Shown: positions 15,392 through 24,024, numbered from the stretch's first letter. The stretch is 24,879 bases of DNA from Peptoniphilus_E sp964345555 (GCA_964345555.1 CAYFRD010000027.1:1-24879); one strand, 5' to 3'. The notes: generated by a model from the sequence alone, not told the origin. Made by a program: numbers and translations.

Positions 15392-15415
15392 AAAAGGGGA
15401 CCTCGATCCCCTTTT
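15392..15415 (-). terminator. Intra-operon terminator-like hairpin between fchA and glmL
   Basis: Minus strand AAAAGGGGA-TCGAGG-TCCCCTTTT: a 9-bp stem ending in four T, then GTTAAATTT, 7 bases past the fchA stop codon. No separate promoter is visible before glmL, so it probably works as an attenuator or RNA-processing/stability element that lowers expression of glmL and the racemase gene. Confidence 0.75.
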
Positions 15416-15422
15416 CATCACT

Positions 15423-16049
15423 TTAATTTATTTCAGCTTCCACCTTTTCAAGTATGGGTGCTGTTCTTTTTTCAACTTCTTCTAGAGCTTTCGCCATTTT
15501 TTCTTTTGTGTCTTTTACATAAGTTTCATCTTTAATTGAACCTAAATTGATTTTTACATTGTAAAATGCACCTGTTACTGCAAGTTTGATGTTTAATACT
15601 CCTACGCCCACATCAGTAATTGCATTTAAGTTTCCCTTTTCCACTAATTTTTCAGCGTAGTCAATTAGTTTCAAAGTTTCCATTCCCACTGTAAAAGGAA
15701 CATTTGCTGCATTTTTATATTCTTCTTGAATTTTTGCAGAACGTTGTTGTTTTTCTTCTTCAGTTTCCTTGGGAAGTTTAAAAGCTTGCATAACTCCGTT
15801 GAAAGAATTTGCATCCTTGTCTATAAAATCCACGAATTTTTCTTCAAGATCCTTAAGTTCATCTATTAACGGTCTTACTTCTTCATGAACCGCTTCGTAT
15901 TTTTTGCTTTTGACGGTGAGGTTAGCTACCATTCCCAATAGAGCTGCAGCTTGTGCCGCTCCTAAAGCTGATACGGATCCGCCCCCCGGTGCCGGTGAGT
16001 CGGAAGCTGTTTCAGCTACAAATTCTTTTATTGATAAATCCTTTAACAT
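15423..16049 (-). CDS. fchA: Formimido-THF cyclodeaminase / methenyl-THF cyclohydrolase
   Basis: A 208-residue FTCD_C-fold enzyme matching FchA of clostridia and the cyclodeaminase half of animal FTCD. The N-terminal signature is APGGGSVSALGAAQAAALLGM. It converts 5-formimino-THF to 5,10-methenyl-THF with release of ammonia; FchA-type members can also hydrolyse methenyl-THF to 10-formyl-THF. The protein is all-helical and cytosolic. AGGAGG precedes ATG 16049 and overlaps the fhs stop codon. It sits between the ligase and glmL, and works on the product of the formimidoyltransferase two genes upstream. Confidence 0.93.
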   Translation of the reverse strand: MLKDLSIKEFVAETASDSPAPGGGSVSALGAAQAAALLGMVANLTVKSKKYEAVHEEVRPLIDELKDLEEKFVDFIDKDANSFNGVMQAFKLPKETEEEKQQRSAKIQEEYKNAANVPFTVGMETLKLIDYAEKLVEKGNLNAITDVGVGVLNIKLAVTGAFYNVKINLGSIKDETYVKDTKEKMAKALEEVEKRTAPILEKVEAEIN

Positions 16050-16058
16050 TTTTCCTCC

Positions 16059-17738
16059 TTAGAACAATCCTGTGATTTCTCCGTCGGCGTCAATGTCCAT
16101 GTTGTTTGCTGCAGGTACTTTGGGCAGTCCGGGCATTATCATGATGTCGCCTGTTTCACATACTATGAATCCTGCTCCTGCCGATACTCTTACAGTTTGT
16201 ACTGTTATTTCAAAATCTGTAGGTGCTCCTACCGCATTTTTGTCATCTGAGAATGAGAATTGTGTCTTAGCCATACAGATTGGTAACTTGTCCAAACCTA
16301 TTTCTTCCAATTTCTTCATTTGCTTTCTTGCTGCTGCTGTGAAGACTACTTTCTTACCTCTGTAGATTTCCTTTACAATTGTGTTTACTTTTTCTTCTAT
16401 GCTCAAGTTTACATCATAGAGAGGTTTGTAGTTTGAAGGTTGTGTTTCGATTAAGTTTACAACTTTTTCAGCTAAATCTCTGGTTCCTTCGCCACCCTTT
16501 GCCCAACATTCGCAAAGTGACACTTCTACTCCGTATTCTTTACATTTTTCGATCAGTTTATCAACTTCAGCTTCTGTGTCTTGTACGAATTTGTTAACTG
16601 CCACTACTACCGGCATTCCGAATTTCTTGATGTTTTCTATGTGACGTCCAAGGTTTGCAAAGCCTTTTTCCAATGCTTCTACATTTTCTTCCTTAAGACT
16701 GTCCTTAGCAACTCCACCGTGCATCTTAAGTGCTTTGATCGTAGCTACTATTACTACCGCATCGGGTTTTAATCCGCCCAATCTGCTCTTGATGTCTAGG
16801 AATTTTTCCGCTCCAAGATCAGCACCGAATCCTGCTTCCGTTACAAGGTAGTCTGACATTTTCAGCCCAAGTTTTGTAGCAATTAATGAGTTACATCCGT
16901 GAGCGATATTTGCAAAGGGTCCGCCGTGGATAAGTGCAGGTGTGTTTTCTAATGTTTGAACAAGGTTAGGCTTTATTGCATCTTTAAGAAGCATTGCCAT
17001 TGAACCTTGTGCTTGCAAATCTCCTGCTGTTACAGGTTGTCCTTTTCTGTTGTATGCAACTATCATTCTTGAAAGTCTGTCTTTTAAATCTACAAGGTCG
17101 GATGACAAGCATAGTGCAGCCATGATTTCAGATGCTACTGTAATAATGAAGTGGTCTTCTCTTACTACTCCGTCAGCTTTTCTTCCAAGTCCCACTACTA
17201 TGTTTCTTAGAGATCTGTCGTTCATATCCAATACTCTCTTCCATGTGATGTTGTTCATATCTATGTCAAGAGCATTTCCTTGGTGAATGTGGTTGTCTAT
17301 AAGTGCTGCAAGCAAGTTGTTTGCAGCTGTCATTGCGTGCAAGTCGCCTGTGAAGTGCAAGTTGATTTCGTCCATGGGCACTACTTGTGAGTATCCTCCG
17401 CCTGTAGCTCCGCCCTTTACTCCGAATACCGGTCCCAGTGATGGTTCTCTCAATGCTACTACGGAATTCTTGCCGATTTTATTAAGGCCTTGTGTAAGTC
17501 CTATGGATACTGTTGATTTTCCTTCTCCTGCAGGTGTGGGTGTGATTGCAGTTACAAGTACAAGTTTTCCGTCTTCTTCATTTTTTAATCTGTTGATTGC
17601 ATCGAAGGATATCTTCGCTTTGTACTTACCGTAGTTTTCCAATTCATCTTCGTGCAGTCCGCATCTTTTAGCTACCTCTACTATAGGCAGCATATTCGCT
17701 TCTTCAGCGATTTGTATATCTGTTTTTACTTCAGCCAT
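16059..17738 (-). CDS. fhs: Formate-tetrahydrofolate ligase
   Basis: A full-length FTHFS of 559 residues. The phosphate-binding loop is TPTPAGEGKST at 66-76, and REPSLGPVFGVKGGATGGG is the family signature. It interconverts formate, ATP and THF with 10-formyl-THF. Placed between glutamate formimidoyltransferase and FchA, it most likely runs towards formate and ATP, giving substrate-level phosphorylation during histidine (or possibly purine) fermentation, as known in anaerobes with this gene set. It could also supply one-carbon units in the reverse direction. AAGGAGG lies 5 bases before ATG 17738; the gap to ftcD is 23 bases. Confidence 0.97.
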   Translation of the reverse strand: MAEVKTDIQIAEEANMLPIVEVAKRCGLHEDELENYGKYKAKISFDAINRLKNEEDGKLVLVTAITPTPAGEGKSTVSIGLTQGLNKIGKNSVVALREPSLGPVFGVKGGATGGGYSQVVPMDEINLHFTGDLHAMTAANNLLAALIDNHIHQGNALDIDMNNITWKRVLDMNDRSLRNIVVGLGRKADGVVREDHFIITVASEIMAALCLSSDLVDLKDRLSRMIVAYNRKGQPVTAGDLQAQGSMAMLLKDAIKPNLVQTLENTPALIHGGPFANIAHGCNSLIATKLGLKMSDYLVTEAGFGADLGAEKFLDIKSRLGGLKPDAVVIVATIKALKMHGGVAKDSLKEENVEALEKGFANLGRHIENIKKFGMPVVVAVNKFVQDTEAEVDKLIEKCKEYGVEVSLCECWAKGGEGTRDLAEKVVNLIETQPSNYKPLYDVNLSIEEKVNTIVKEIYRGKKVVFTAAARKQMKKLEEIGLDKLPICMAKTQFSFSDDKNAVGAPTDFEITVQTVRVSAGAGFIVCETGDIMIMPGLPKVPAANNMDIDADGEITGLF

Positions 17739-17761
17739 TTTAGCCTCCTTATTTTATTCGA

Positions 17762-18655
17762 TTATTCTTCAATTAAAAGTGTTTCTAATACTTGTTCGTA
17801 CTTAAAGTCTTCAATTTGCATATAGTATGCAGCGGAATCTATAAGTGCTTGCAGCGGAATAAGTCCTATGAGTTCAGTATTCGCAACTGTAACACCATAT
17901 CTTTTAGCTTCTGATTTTATCATTTCAAGCGCTTGATACACTCTTGTCTTTTCAAAGTTTACAAGGTTCATTGAAACTTGTACTTGTCCTTTTTCTTCAA
18001 GAGCAAGACCTATACCCTTTACAAATCTAAGTCCTCCGCCTATGTGACGAACTTTTTTTGCTATTGCATCTGCAATTTCAAGTTTATCCGTATTTAAGTT
18101 TACGTTGAAGGCGATTAGGTGGAATCTTGCTGCAACTGCTGTTGCTCCACTCTTTGCATTCATTTCTTGAGGTCCGAAATCAGGTTTCCATTCCGCTTCT
18201 TTGATCTTTTCAAAGAATCCTTCATATTGTCCTTTACGAACTTTTGCCAAATTCTTTCTGTCAGGTGTGGTTGCAGCGTCTTCATATAGATAAACGGGAA
18301 TACCCATTTCTCCAATAGCCTTACCTACTTCATTGGCATATCCTATACAATCTTCAGTTGTTACTTCTGTAACGGGTACAAATGGAATTACGTCAACCGC
18401 TCCCATTCTCGGGTGAGCGCCTTCATGTTTTGTCATATCGATAACTTCAGCAGCTACTTTTACTGATTCAAGTACAGCTTTAATTACAGCTTCAGGTTCT
18501 CCGATAACTTCTACAACCAATCTGTTATGATCCTTGTCAGGTTGATAATCTATCAGTTTTACATTTTCTTTTGCTCTAAAGCATTCTACAATTTTATCGA
18601 TCTTTTCTGCGTCTCTTCCCTCTGAATAGTTGGGAATACACATAACTCTCTTCAT
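17762..18655 (-). CDS. ftcD: Glutamate formimidoyltransferase
   Basis: A 297-residue protein equal to the formiminotransferase half of FTCD. Signatures: CIPNYSEGRD at the N-terminus and KHEGAHPRMGAVDVIPFVP at 76-94, which contains the conserved His (H81) corresponding to the catalytic base of the animal enzyme. It moves the formimino group from N-formimino-glutamate (the last histidine-degradation intermediate) to THF, freeing glutamate. Glycine formimidoyltransferase of purine fermenters is a close alternative, but the racemase and GlmL in the operon favour histidine. It is the first gene of the operon; AGGAGG lies 8 bases before ATG 18655. hutH, hutU and hutI are not in the window. Confidence 0.92.
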   Translation of the reverse strand: MKRVMCIPNYSEGRDAEKIDKIVECFRAKENVKLIDYQPDKDHNRLVVEVIGEPEAVIKAVLESVKVAAEVIDMTKHEGAHPRMGAVDVIPFVPVTEVTTEDCIGYANEVGKAIGEMGIPVYLYEDAATTPDRKNLAKVRKGQYEGFFEKIKEAEWKPDFGPQEMNAKSGATAVAARFHLIAFNVNLNTDKLEIADAIAKKVRHIGGGLRFVKGIGLALEEKGQVQVSMNLVNFEKTRVYQALEMIKSEAKRYGVTVANTELIGLIPLQALIDSAAYYMQIEDFKYEQVLETLLIEE

Positions 18656-18931
18656 TCAGTATACCTCCTAATAAATTCATCTCTAACTCGCTTCGTCGAT
18701 AATAACAAATTTCAATCTATAAATCGTCTAATAAATTTATTTATTAACGATAAATTTTATAAGATTATTTTTAACCCCCCTTGAGTATTCAAGCTTCAAC
18801 AAATTATTTTAATTAACATTGCATTATTCAAGAGTATTCTTCAAAAGTTCTTAGATGAGTTAAGTATTCGTAAGCAAACAACTAATTAAAAACTTCCTTT
18901 TTTCATTGATTTCCCAAACTCTACCGTTAAA
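18656..18931 (-). promoter_or_regulatory. Upstream region of the formimino operon with repeated GAATACT
   Basis: This 276-bp stretch has no gene. The minus strand contains GAATACT three times (18863-18869, 18833-18839, 18784-18790), the last inside CTTGAATACTCAAG, followed by an unusual GGGGGG run (18775-18780). Several TTGAAT/AATAAT pairs at 17 bases could be promoters, and I cannot choose between them. It should hold the operon promoter and perhaps a regulator site. No THF riboswitch consensus is seen. Confidence 0.4.
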
Positions 18932-18962
18932 TACAATTAAAACAAGGGAGTATAATACTCCC
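18932..18962 (-). terminator. Terminator of the cupin gene
   Basis: Minus strand GGGAGTAT-T-ATACTCCC (18946-18962), a near-perfect palindrome, followed by TTGTTTTAATT; it ends 9 bases past the cupin stop codon. It separates the cupin unit from the formimino operon. Confidence 0.85.
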
Positions 18963-18971
18963 CTGCACAAT

Positions 18972-19520
18972 TTAATCGTTATTTTGATCTTTGTGACCTT
19001 CTCTTATTACTTTGTATTCTCCCGTTTCAGTATTCAAATCGTAGATGTTGAAGTTAGTTTTCATGTCCAGTCCTTCGTAATGTGTTGCAAGGTTTATTGA
19101 ACGTGATCCTTCCTCTCCGCTTTCTACTCTGTGGAATACATTTATGGGCCATACGAGGACAGCTCCGCCGTCTACCACTTTTTCTCCGTTGTGTTCGATA
19201 TAATCAGGTGTCACTACGAAGTTTTCCACCTTGCCGTGTTCAACACTGTAGAGTTCAACATATCTCTTTCCGTATAGAACGAATAGATTGTCGTCTTGAT
19301 GAGTATGCATGTACCACGGTCTTTCAACATCGCCTACAGGTCCCGGAGATACTGCGCTCTTTGTGTGAATTACTCTGTCAATGGCATCTACCTTGGGTAC
19401 TAGAGATTTGCCCATTACATCGAATACTACACCTTCAGTCTTTCTAAAATCCTTTAACTTTATAATTCTATACAGACCTTTAACTTCTTCAACTATATAT
19501 TTGCTTTCAACTTTATCCAT
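18972..19520 (-). CDS. Cupin-domain protein of unknown function
   Basis: A 182-residue single-cupin protein. Metal-ligand candidates are H72 and H74 (WYMHTHQDD) and H130 (WPINVFHRV), with the usual inter-motif region ending in GKRYVELYSV. The canonical Glu of motif 1 is not obvious; D76 or D77 could take its place. Function is not recognisable: such small cupins include isomerases, dioxygenases and sugar epimerases. It lies just upstream of the formimino operon in the same direction but ends at its own terminator, so a role in histidine metabolism is only a possibility. The start is ATG 19520, with GGAGG 7 bases upstream. Confidence 0.75.
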   Translation of the reverse strand: MDKVESKYIVEEVKGLYRIIKLKDFRKTEGVVFDVMGKSLVPKVDAIDRVIHTKSAVSPGPVGDVERPWYMHTHQDDNLFVLYGKRYVELYSVEHGKVENFVVTPDYIEHNGEKVVDGGAVLVWPINVFHRVESGEEGSRSINLATHYEGLDMKTNFNIYDLNTETGEYKVIREGHKDQNND

Positions 19521-19733
19521 AACAAAACCTCCAAAATTAATATTGTTTACTCAATGATATCTATATCCTTTTTTATAAAAATCAAAACAAATTTTGTATG
19601 TTTTCTATGGAATATTTCACTTCGATAAAATTAAAACAATCTCATTTTCAAAGGAATGTAAATTGATACATATAATCTACGGGCGTAGGCTTTCGCCTCT
19701 GCAAATCTCATATAACCGGGTATATTTTCATTC

Positions 19734-19764
19734 AAAAACTCCGCTTTACTTTAGGATTTCGGAG
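19734..19764 (-). terminator. Probable terminator of dacF
   Basis: Minus strand CTCCG (19760-19764) pairs with CGGAG (19739-19743) around a 16-base loop and is followed by TTTTT. The stem is short, so confidence is moderate. Confidence 0.55.
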
Positions 19765-19772
19765 CTAAGTTT

Positions 19773-21065
19773 TTAAGCTGCTTTTTTTATATTTAAAAAT
19801 ATATTTTCGTACATTTCTTTTATCTTGAAGATTATTCCCTTTTGTGTGACTCTGTCCTTGACTATCAGGTCCGTATTTTGGATTTCCTCTCCGTCCATTA
19901 TGTACTTTACACTTCCAACTACATCTCCCACTGCCAAGGGCGCTTTAAGTCCCGGATTTATATTTAACTCTCTCTTGATGTCGCTCTTACCGTTCCACAG
20001 AACCGAGCCGCGAGCCTTTTCATATACTTCAACCTCAGGTACCGAAGCATCCTCAACCTTTATTTTGCTTACAGCTTCTTCGGGATTGCCGATCAATATG
20101 TACTTGTACTTTTCAAAGCCTTCTGCCATGAGTTTGTTGGCTGCAACATATCGTGCCCAGTCATTTTTGGAGCCGGTTGTTATGCCTATGAGTCTGGTGT
20201 CCAAGGTCTTGCCAGCTTCTCCCTTTTTAACTCCCGTAGCAATCAAACATCTGCCGGACGCTCCCGTATATCCTGTTTTTAAACCGTCTATTCCCTCGGT
20301 GATTCCCAGTGTGGGATTTGTATTGTATTCAATGAAATTTCTGTCAGGCTCTTCTATCTTTTCCTTTGATGTTATGTCCAAAACCTCCGGATGTTTTGAA
20401 ATCAATTCTCTGGAAATGATGAACATCTCCCTCAAAGTCATCTTGTTATAATCTTCCACGGTGTAATCTGTAAGTCCCGTGGGATTTACCATGTGTGCAT
20501 TTTTAAGTCCCAGCTCCTTGCACTTGTCGTTCATCATGCTGACAAAAGCTTCCTTTGAGCCTGCGACGTGTTTTGCAAGAGCCGTCACCGCATCGTTGCC
20601 CGATACGATTAGAGATGCTTCCAACAATTCTCCCACGGTCTTGGTGTCATTTTCCTTTAATTTATAACTGGAACCGCCCAGGAGTGCCGCTTCTCTATCT
20701 ATTAAAACCACATCGCCCCTGGAAAGTGCTCCTCGTGATATCTCATCGAAAACCACAAAGACCGACACCAATTTGGACATCGATGCCATGGGTTTTACTT
20801 CATCTATATTGTATGACTCAAGGATTTTTCCACTTTTGTAATCGCCCAACAGGTAAGCTGTAGTCAAGCTGGTCAAAGGTTGCTTTTGCAGTGCATCTAT
20901 TTTCAAAGCCTCTTCATAGGTCGCCCTTTGAACACCTTTTTTAGTAGGAACAAAGATATTTTGATTTCTTATCTCCACCGGCTCGGCGGGAGTTTCTCCC
21001 TCCGCCGTGACCACCGTCGGCATCAAGAGCAGAAAAACCGTAAGTATGCATAAAATTCTCTTCAT
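19773..21065 (-). CDS. dacF: D-alanyl-D-alanine carboxypeptidase (DacF/PBP5 type, peptidase S11)
   Basis: A 430-residue low-molecular-weight penicillin-binding protein that trims the terminal D-Ala of peptidoglycan pentapeptides. Signal peptide: residues 1-21 (MKRILCILTVFLLLMPTVVTA). All three active-site motifs are intact: SxxK at S95-K98 (MASMSK), SGN at 155-157 and KTG at 263-265 (GLKTGYTG). A C-terminal beta domain follows (about 310-410), then an amphipathic tail (FKIKEMYENIFLNIKKAA), the usual membrane anchor of PBP5-like enzymes. The start is ATG 21065 with GAGGTG 5 bases upstream. mgtE ends 62 bases upstream with no terminator between, so read-through is possible. Confidence 0.95.
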   Translation of the reverse strand: MKRILCILTVFLLLMPTVVTAEGETPAEPVEIRNQNIFVPTKKGVQRATYEEALKIDALQKQPLTSLTTAYLLGDYKSGKILESYNIDEVKPMASMSKLVSVFVVFDEISRGALSRGDVVLIDREAALLGGSSYKLKENDTKTVGELLEASLIVSGNDAVTALAKHVAGSKEAFVSMMNDKCKELGLKNAHMVNPTGLTDYTVEDYNKMTLREMFIISRELISKHPEVLDITSKEKIEEPDRNFIEYNTNPTLGITEGIDGLKTGYTGASGRCLIATGVKKGEAGKTLDTRLIGITTGSKNDWARYVAANKLMAEGFEKYKYILIGNPEEAVSKIKVEDASVPEVEVYEKARGSVLWNGKSDIKRELNINPGLKAPLAVGDVVGSVKYIMDGEEIQNTDLIVKDRVTQKGIIFKIKEMYENIFLNIKKAA

Positions 21066-21127
21066 CTGTTCACCTCAGATTCAATTCTATCAAATATAAA
21101 TATATTTTAAAAGAAAATAGTATCTTT

Positions 21128-22489
21128 TTAAATAGCGGGCAATATTAAATTTGCCAGTCCGAAGAAAATAATCAGCACAACTGAATCTACAATGGTGGTA
21201 ATGACCGCCGATGCCATTATAGCCGGATCCATTTTCAATTTTTTTGCTCCAAGAGGAAGCAGCGCTCCCATGACCTTAGCTAAAATAACAGTGAAAAATA
21301 CCGTTAAAGACACAAGAAAAGATATATTCACAGGTGTGGCGGTAAAAATCTCCAACCTCGCAAAATTAACCGCAGCAAGTATGACTCCGCACATTATCCC
21401 TACTTCCAATTCTTTTAATATTACCTTTAAAGAATCGGAAAGGATGATCTCTCCCGTTGCAAGAGCTCTTATAATGATAGTGGAGGATTGACTGCCCGAA
21501 TTTCCTCCCGTGTCCGTTATCATGGGGATAAAGGCGGTCAGCACCAAGTACTGTGCAATTATGTAGTTGTAATTATCTATTATGCCGGCTGTAAAGGTCG
21601 CAGAAATCATCAGCACCAACAACCACGGAATTCTGTTCTTCGCCAGTTGCCACGGTGTTTGATCCAAGTATTCTCTTTCCGACGGATTGATAGCAGCCAT
21701 TTTGTGAAAGTCTTCCGTTGCTTCTTCCCTAGCCACATCAAATGCGTCATCAAAGGTTATTATTCCACACAATCTGTATTCGTGATCCACGACGGGCAAT
21801 GCTATGTAACCATACCTAATGAACTTGTCAACCACTTCTTCTCTATCATCAGTGGTTACAACGCTCACAACTCTCTTTTTCATAATGTCTTCCACAAGGC
21901 TGTCTCCATCCGATACTATTAACATCTTCAAAGTTACAAATCCCAACAGCTTTTTATACTTGTTTTCTACATAACAGGTGTATATTGTCTCTTTATCCAT
22001 AAGGCTATCTTTAATAGATTGCAAAGCTTCTCCAACAGTCATGTCAGGCTTTAATCTCACATATTCAATGGTCATTATGGAACCGGCGGAATCCTCCGGA
22101 TACTTCAAAAATTCATTTATCAATTTGCGCTCCGACGGATTTACTTTTGCCACTACCTTGGTCACAACATTGGCAGGCATCTCTTCAAGTAAATCTATTT
22201 TGTCGTCGAAGTCCATTTTTTCGTAAATATTGTGCAGTTCCGTTTCATTTATCGCGTTTACTATTCTAATCTGGTCGAAAGGTTCCATCTCCGTGAATAC
22301 CCTTGCACTTAACTCCTTAGGCAGCATTCTGAATACCAAGAGCATGTTTCCGTCGTCCATGTCCTCGATGATCTCGGCTATATCAACAAAATTCAGTTGT
22401 GATATTTCTTCCTTGAGTTCCTTCAGTTGTTTTTCTTCTATTAAGTTTGCAAAATTTTTGCGATATTCTGCATAGTCTTGTATTTTCAT
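21128..22489 (-). CDS. mgtE: Magnesium transporter MgtE
   Basis: A 453-residue, full-length MgtE channel: an N-terminal helical superhelix domain (residues 1-125; FRMLPKELSARVF, LLEEMPANVVTKVV), two CBS domains (about 130-250, including SAGSIMTIEYVRLKPDMTV), a plug helix, and five membrane helices from about 285. TDTGGNSGSQSSTIIIRALA and the last-helix region ASAVITTIVDSVVLIIFF are the family pore signatures, including the conserved Asp that coordinates Mg2+. The CBS/N region closes the pore when cytosolic Mg2+ is high. GAGGAGG precedes ATG 22489. Only about 90 bases separate it from the next gene's terminator, too short for an M-box riboswitch. Confidence 0.95.
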   Translation of the reverse strand: MKIQDYAEYRKNFANLIEEKQLKELKEEISQLNFVDIAEIIEDMDDGNMLLVFRMLPKELSARVFTEMEPFDQIRIVNAINETELHNIYEKMDFDDKIDLLEEMPANVVTKVVAKVNPSERKLINEFLKYPEDSAGSIMTIEYVRLKPDMTVGEALQSIKDSLMDKETIYTCYVENKYKKLLGFVTLKMLIVSDGDSLVEDIMKKRVVSVVTTDDREEVVDKFIRYGYIALPVVDHEYRLCGIITFDDAFDVAREEATEDFHKMAAINPSEREYLDQTPWQLAKNRIPWLLVLMISATFTAGIIDNYNYIIAQYLVLTAFIPMITDTGGNSGSQSSTIIIRALATGEIILSDSLKVILKELEVGIMCGVILAAVNFARLEIFTATPVNISFLVSLTVFFTVILAKVMGALLPLGAKKLKMDPAIMASAVITTIVDSVVLIIFFGLANLILPAI

Positions 22490-22582
22490 AAGAATACACC
22501 TCCTCGAAATTCAATTTTATCACAAATTTATTTATCCTTATAATTAAAATTTTTCAACTCCAATTATAAATCCGCAATTTAC

Positions 22583-22627
22583 AAAAAGAAAAACCATCTT
22601 GAGCACTCGCAGTACACAAAATGGTTT
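22583..22627 (-). terminator. Terminator of the YfcC-family transporter gene
   Basis: Minus strand AAACCATTTTG pairs with CAAGATGGTTT (22617-22627 with 22591-22601; 11 bp with one G-T), followed by a T-rich tail, 20 bases after the stop codon. Confidence 0.88.
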
Positions 22628-22646
22628 ATCAAAGTTTTTTATAAAT

Positions 22647-24024
22647 TTATGAAAAATTAATTTTAACAGCAATTAACAATATTGAAATACATACCACCGC
22701 AATAATGGCGAAGTACTTCCATATATATTTCAGCCATTCCGCAAAAGAAACCTTTGAATAGGACAGTATGGCGATTACTGCTCCTACAGTAGGATAAATC
22801 AAGTTGCTGAAACCGTCGCCGAATTGAAATGCCAAAATGGCAATCTGTCTATTTAATCCGATTAAATCCGCCACAGGTATAAACACCGGTAGAGTAACAA
22901 CAGCTTGTCCGCTTCCTGACGGCACGAAGAAATTAATAACAGTCTGCATGATGAACATGCCTACAGCATTTATGCTTTGCGAATTGCCTTGCAACATTGA
23001 TGCAATGGAATGAACTACAGTATCAATTATTTGACTGTTAGTCATGAGGACCGATACTCCTCTTGCCATTCCTATAGCTATGCCCGCTATATACATACTG
23101 CTTCCGCCTGCTATTATCTCATCGGATATTTTGTTGGCATCATATCCGTTAGCCAATCCGCACAATATACCGCCGATTATGTAAATAGCCGACATATCGA
23201 TCATATTAAAATTCAATTTCAAAGAACCGTACACAATTATTGCAATAGTCAGTGCAAATATAATCAAAACCAGCATATGATTTTTACTGAAAGTGGTATC
23301 TTCTTTATCATATGTACTCAAGTGAGATAAATTTTTCCCGTAAACTATGCTCTTTGTCGGATCTTTTTTTTATTTTATCGGCATATCTCAAGGTGTACAG
23401 TATAGTTATAACCATAAATACTATGAAACTTATAAGTCTAAATCCCAAACCTGAAAACATAGTCAACTCTGCAATAGATTGACCGATACCCGTCGTCCAT
23501 GGATTTGTAACACCGGATGCCCATCCTGCCACTATCGGCACCAAGGATATGCTGATCCCAACGATGATGTCGTATCCCAAGGACAGCGATATCGCTATAC
23601 AAAGAGGAGCAAAGGGTATTACCGCTTCCAACATGCCCGGGAAAGCACCCAAACAACCGAAGAACAAAGATATTACAATCAAAATCAAAAAATCATTTTT
23701 CGAACCGAGTTTGTTTCGCAAGAAATATACAAAAGAATTAATTGCGCCGGTACTCTCTACAATTTTAATAGCTCCACCAATTAAAAATATCATAATTATT
23801 AAAGTAGATGAGTCCTGCAAACCCTGCGGTATAGATTTGAACAAGTCAAAAATCGTCGCCGGAGTCGACTCTACATTGTGGAATGTAGTACTGTCAACCA
23901 TAGTTCTGCCGCCCACTTCAATTCTTTCATATGCCCCTCCGGGAATTATGTAAGTGCTGGCGGATACGAGAACCAATAATATGAACAACACCACTACTCC
24001 GTTGAGCTTCAACTTCTTCTTCAT
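22647..24024 (-). pseudogene. YfcC-family (AbgT/ArsB-NhaD-like) amino-acid or peptide transporter, split by a frameshift
   Basis: Two overlapping frames together encode one YfcC-family transporter. The N-terminal half (from ATG 24024, with AGGAGG 8 bases upstream) has the start LNGVVVLFILLVLVSASTYI and FPGMLEAVIPFAPL; the C-terminal half has FFVPSGSGQAVVTLPVFIP. In the first frame the loop reads YADKIKKRSDKEHS and runs to a stop at 23308. Removing one base from the A8 run (T8 on plus, 23364-23371) gives KIKKDPTKSIVYGKNLSHL, joined in frame to STYDKEDTTF and the second half: 458 residues, family size, with the typical KKDPTKS loop. About 11-12 membrane segments. The substrate is unknown; relatives carry basic amino acids, C4-dicarboxylates or aminobenzoyl-glutamate. 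It lies downstream of a GntR regulator, probably its controller. Confidence 0.85.

Noticed and set aside
18656..18945. THF riboswitch upstream of the folate operon
   Set aside because: Expected from the gene content, but I could not find the conserved THF-aptamer segments; only AT-rich DNA with short repeats is present.
19825..20451. A 208-residue plus-strand open frame
   Set aside because: It is antisense to dacF, which has all catalytic motifs; the plus-strand translation has no recognisable domain and no ribosome site. The same holds for the other plus-strand frames lying inside clpB, fhs, glmL and mgtE.
22490..22582. M-box (Mg2+) riboswitch before mgtE
   Set aside because: The spacer is about 90 bases and AT-rich, with no M-box-like structure.
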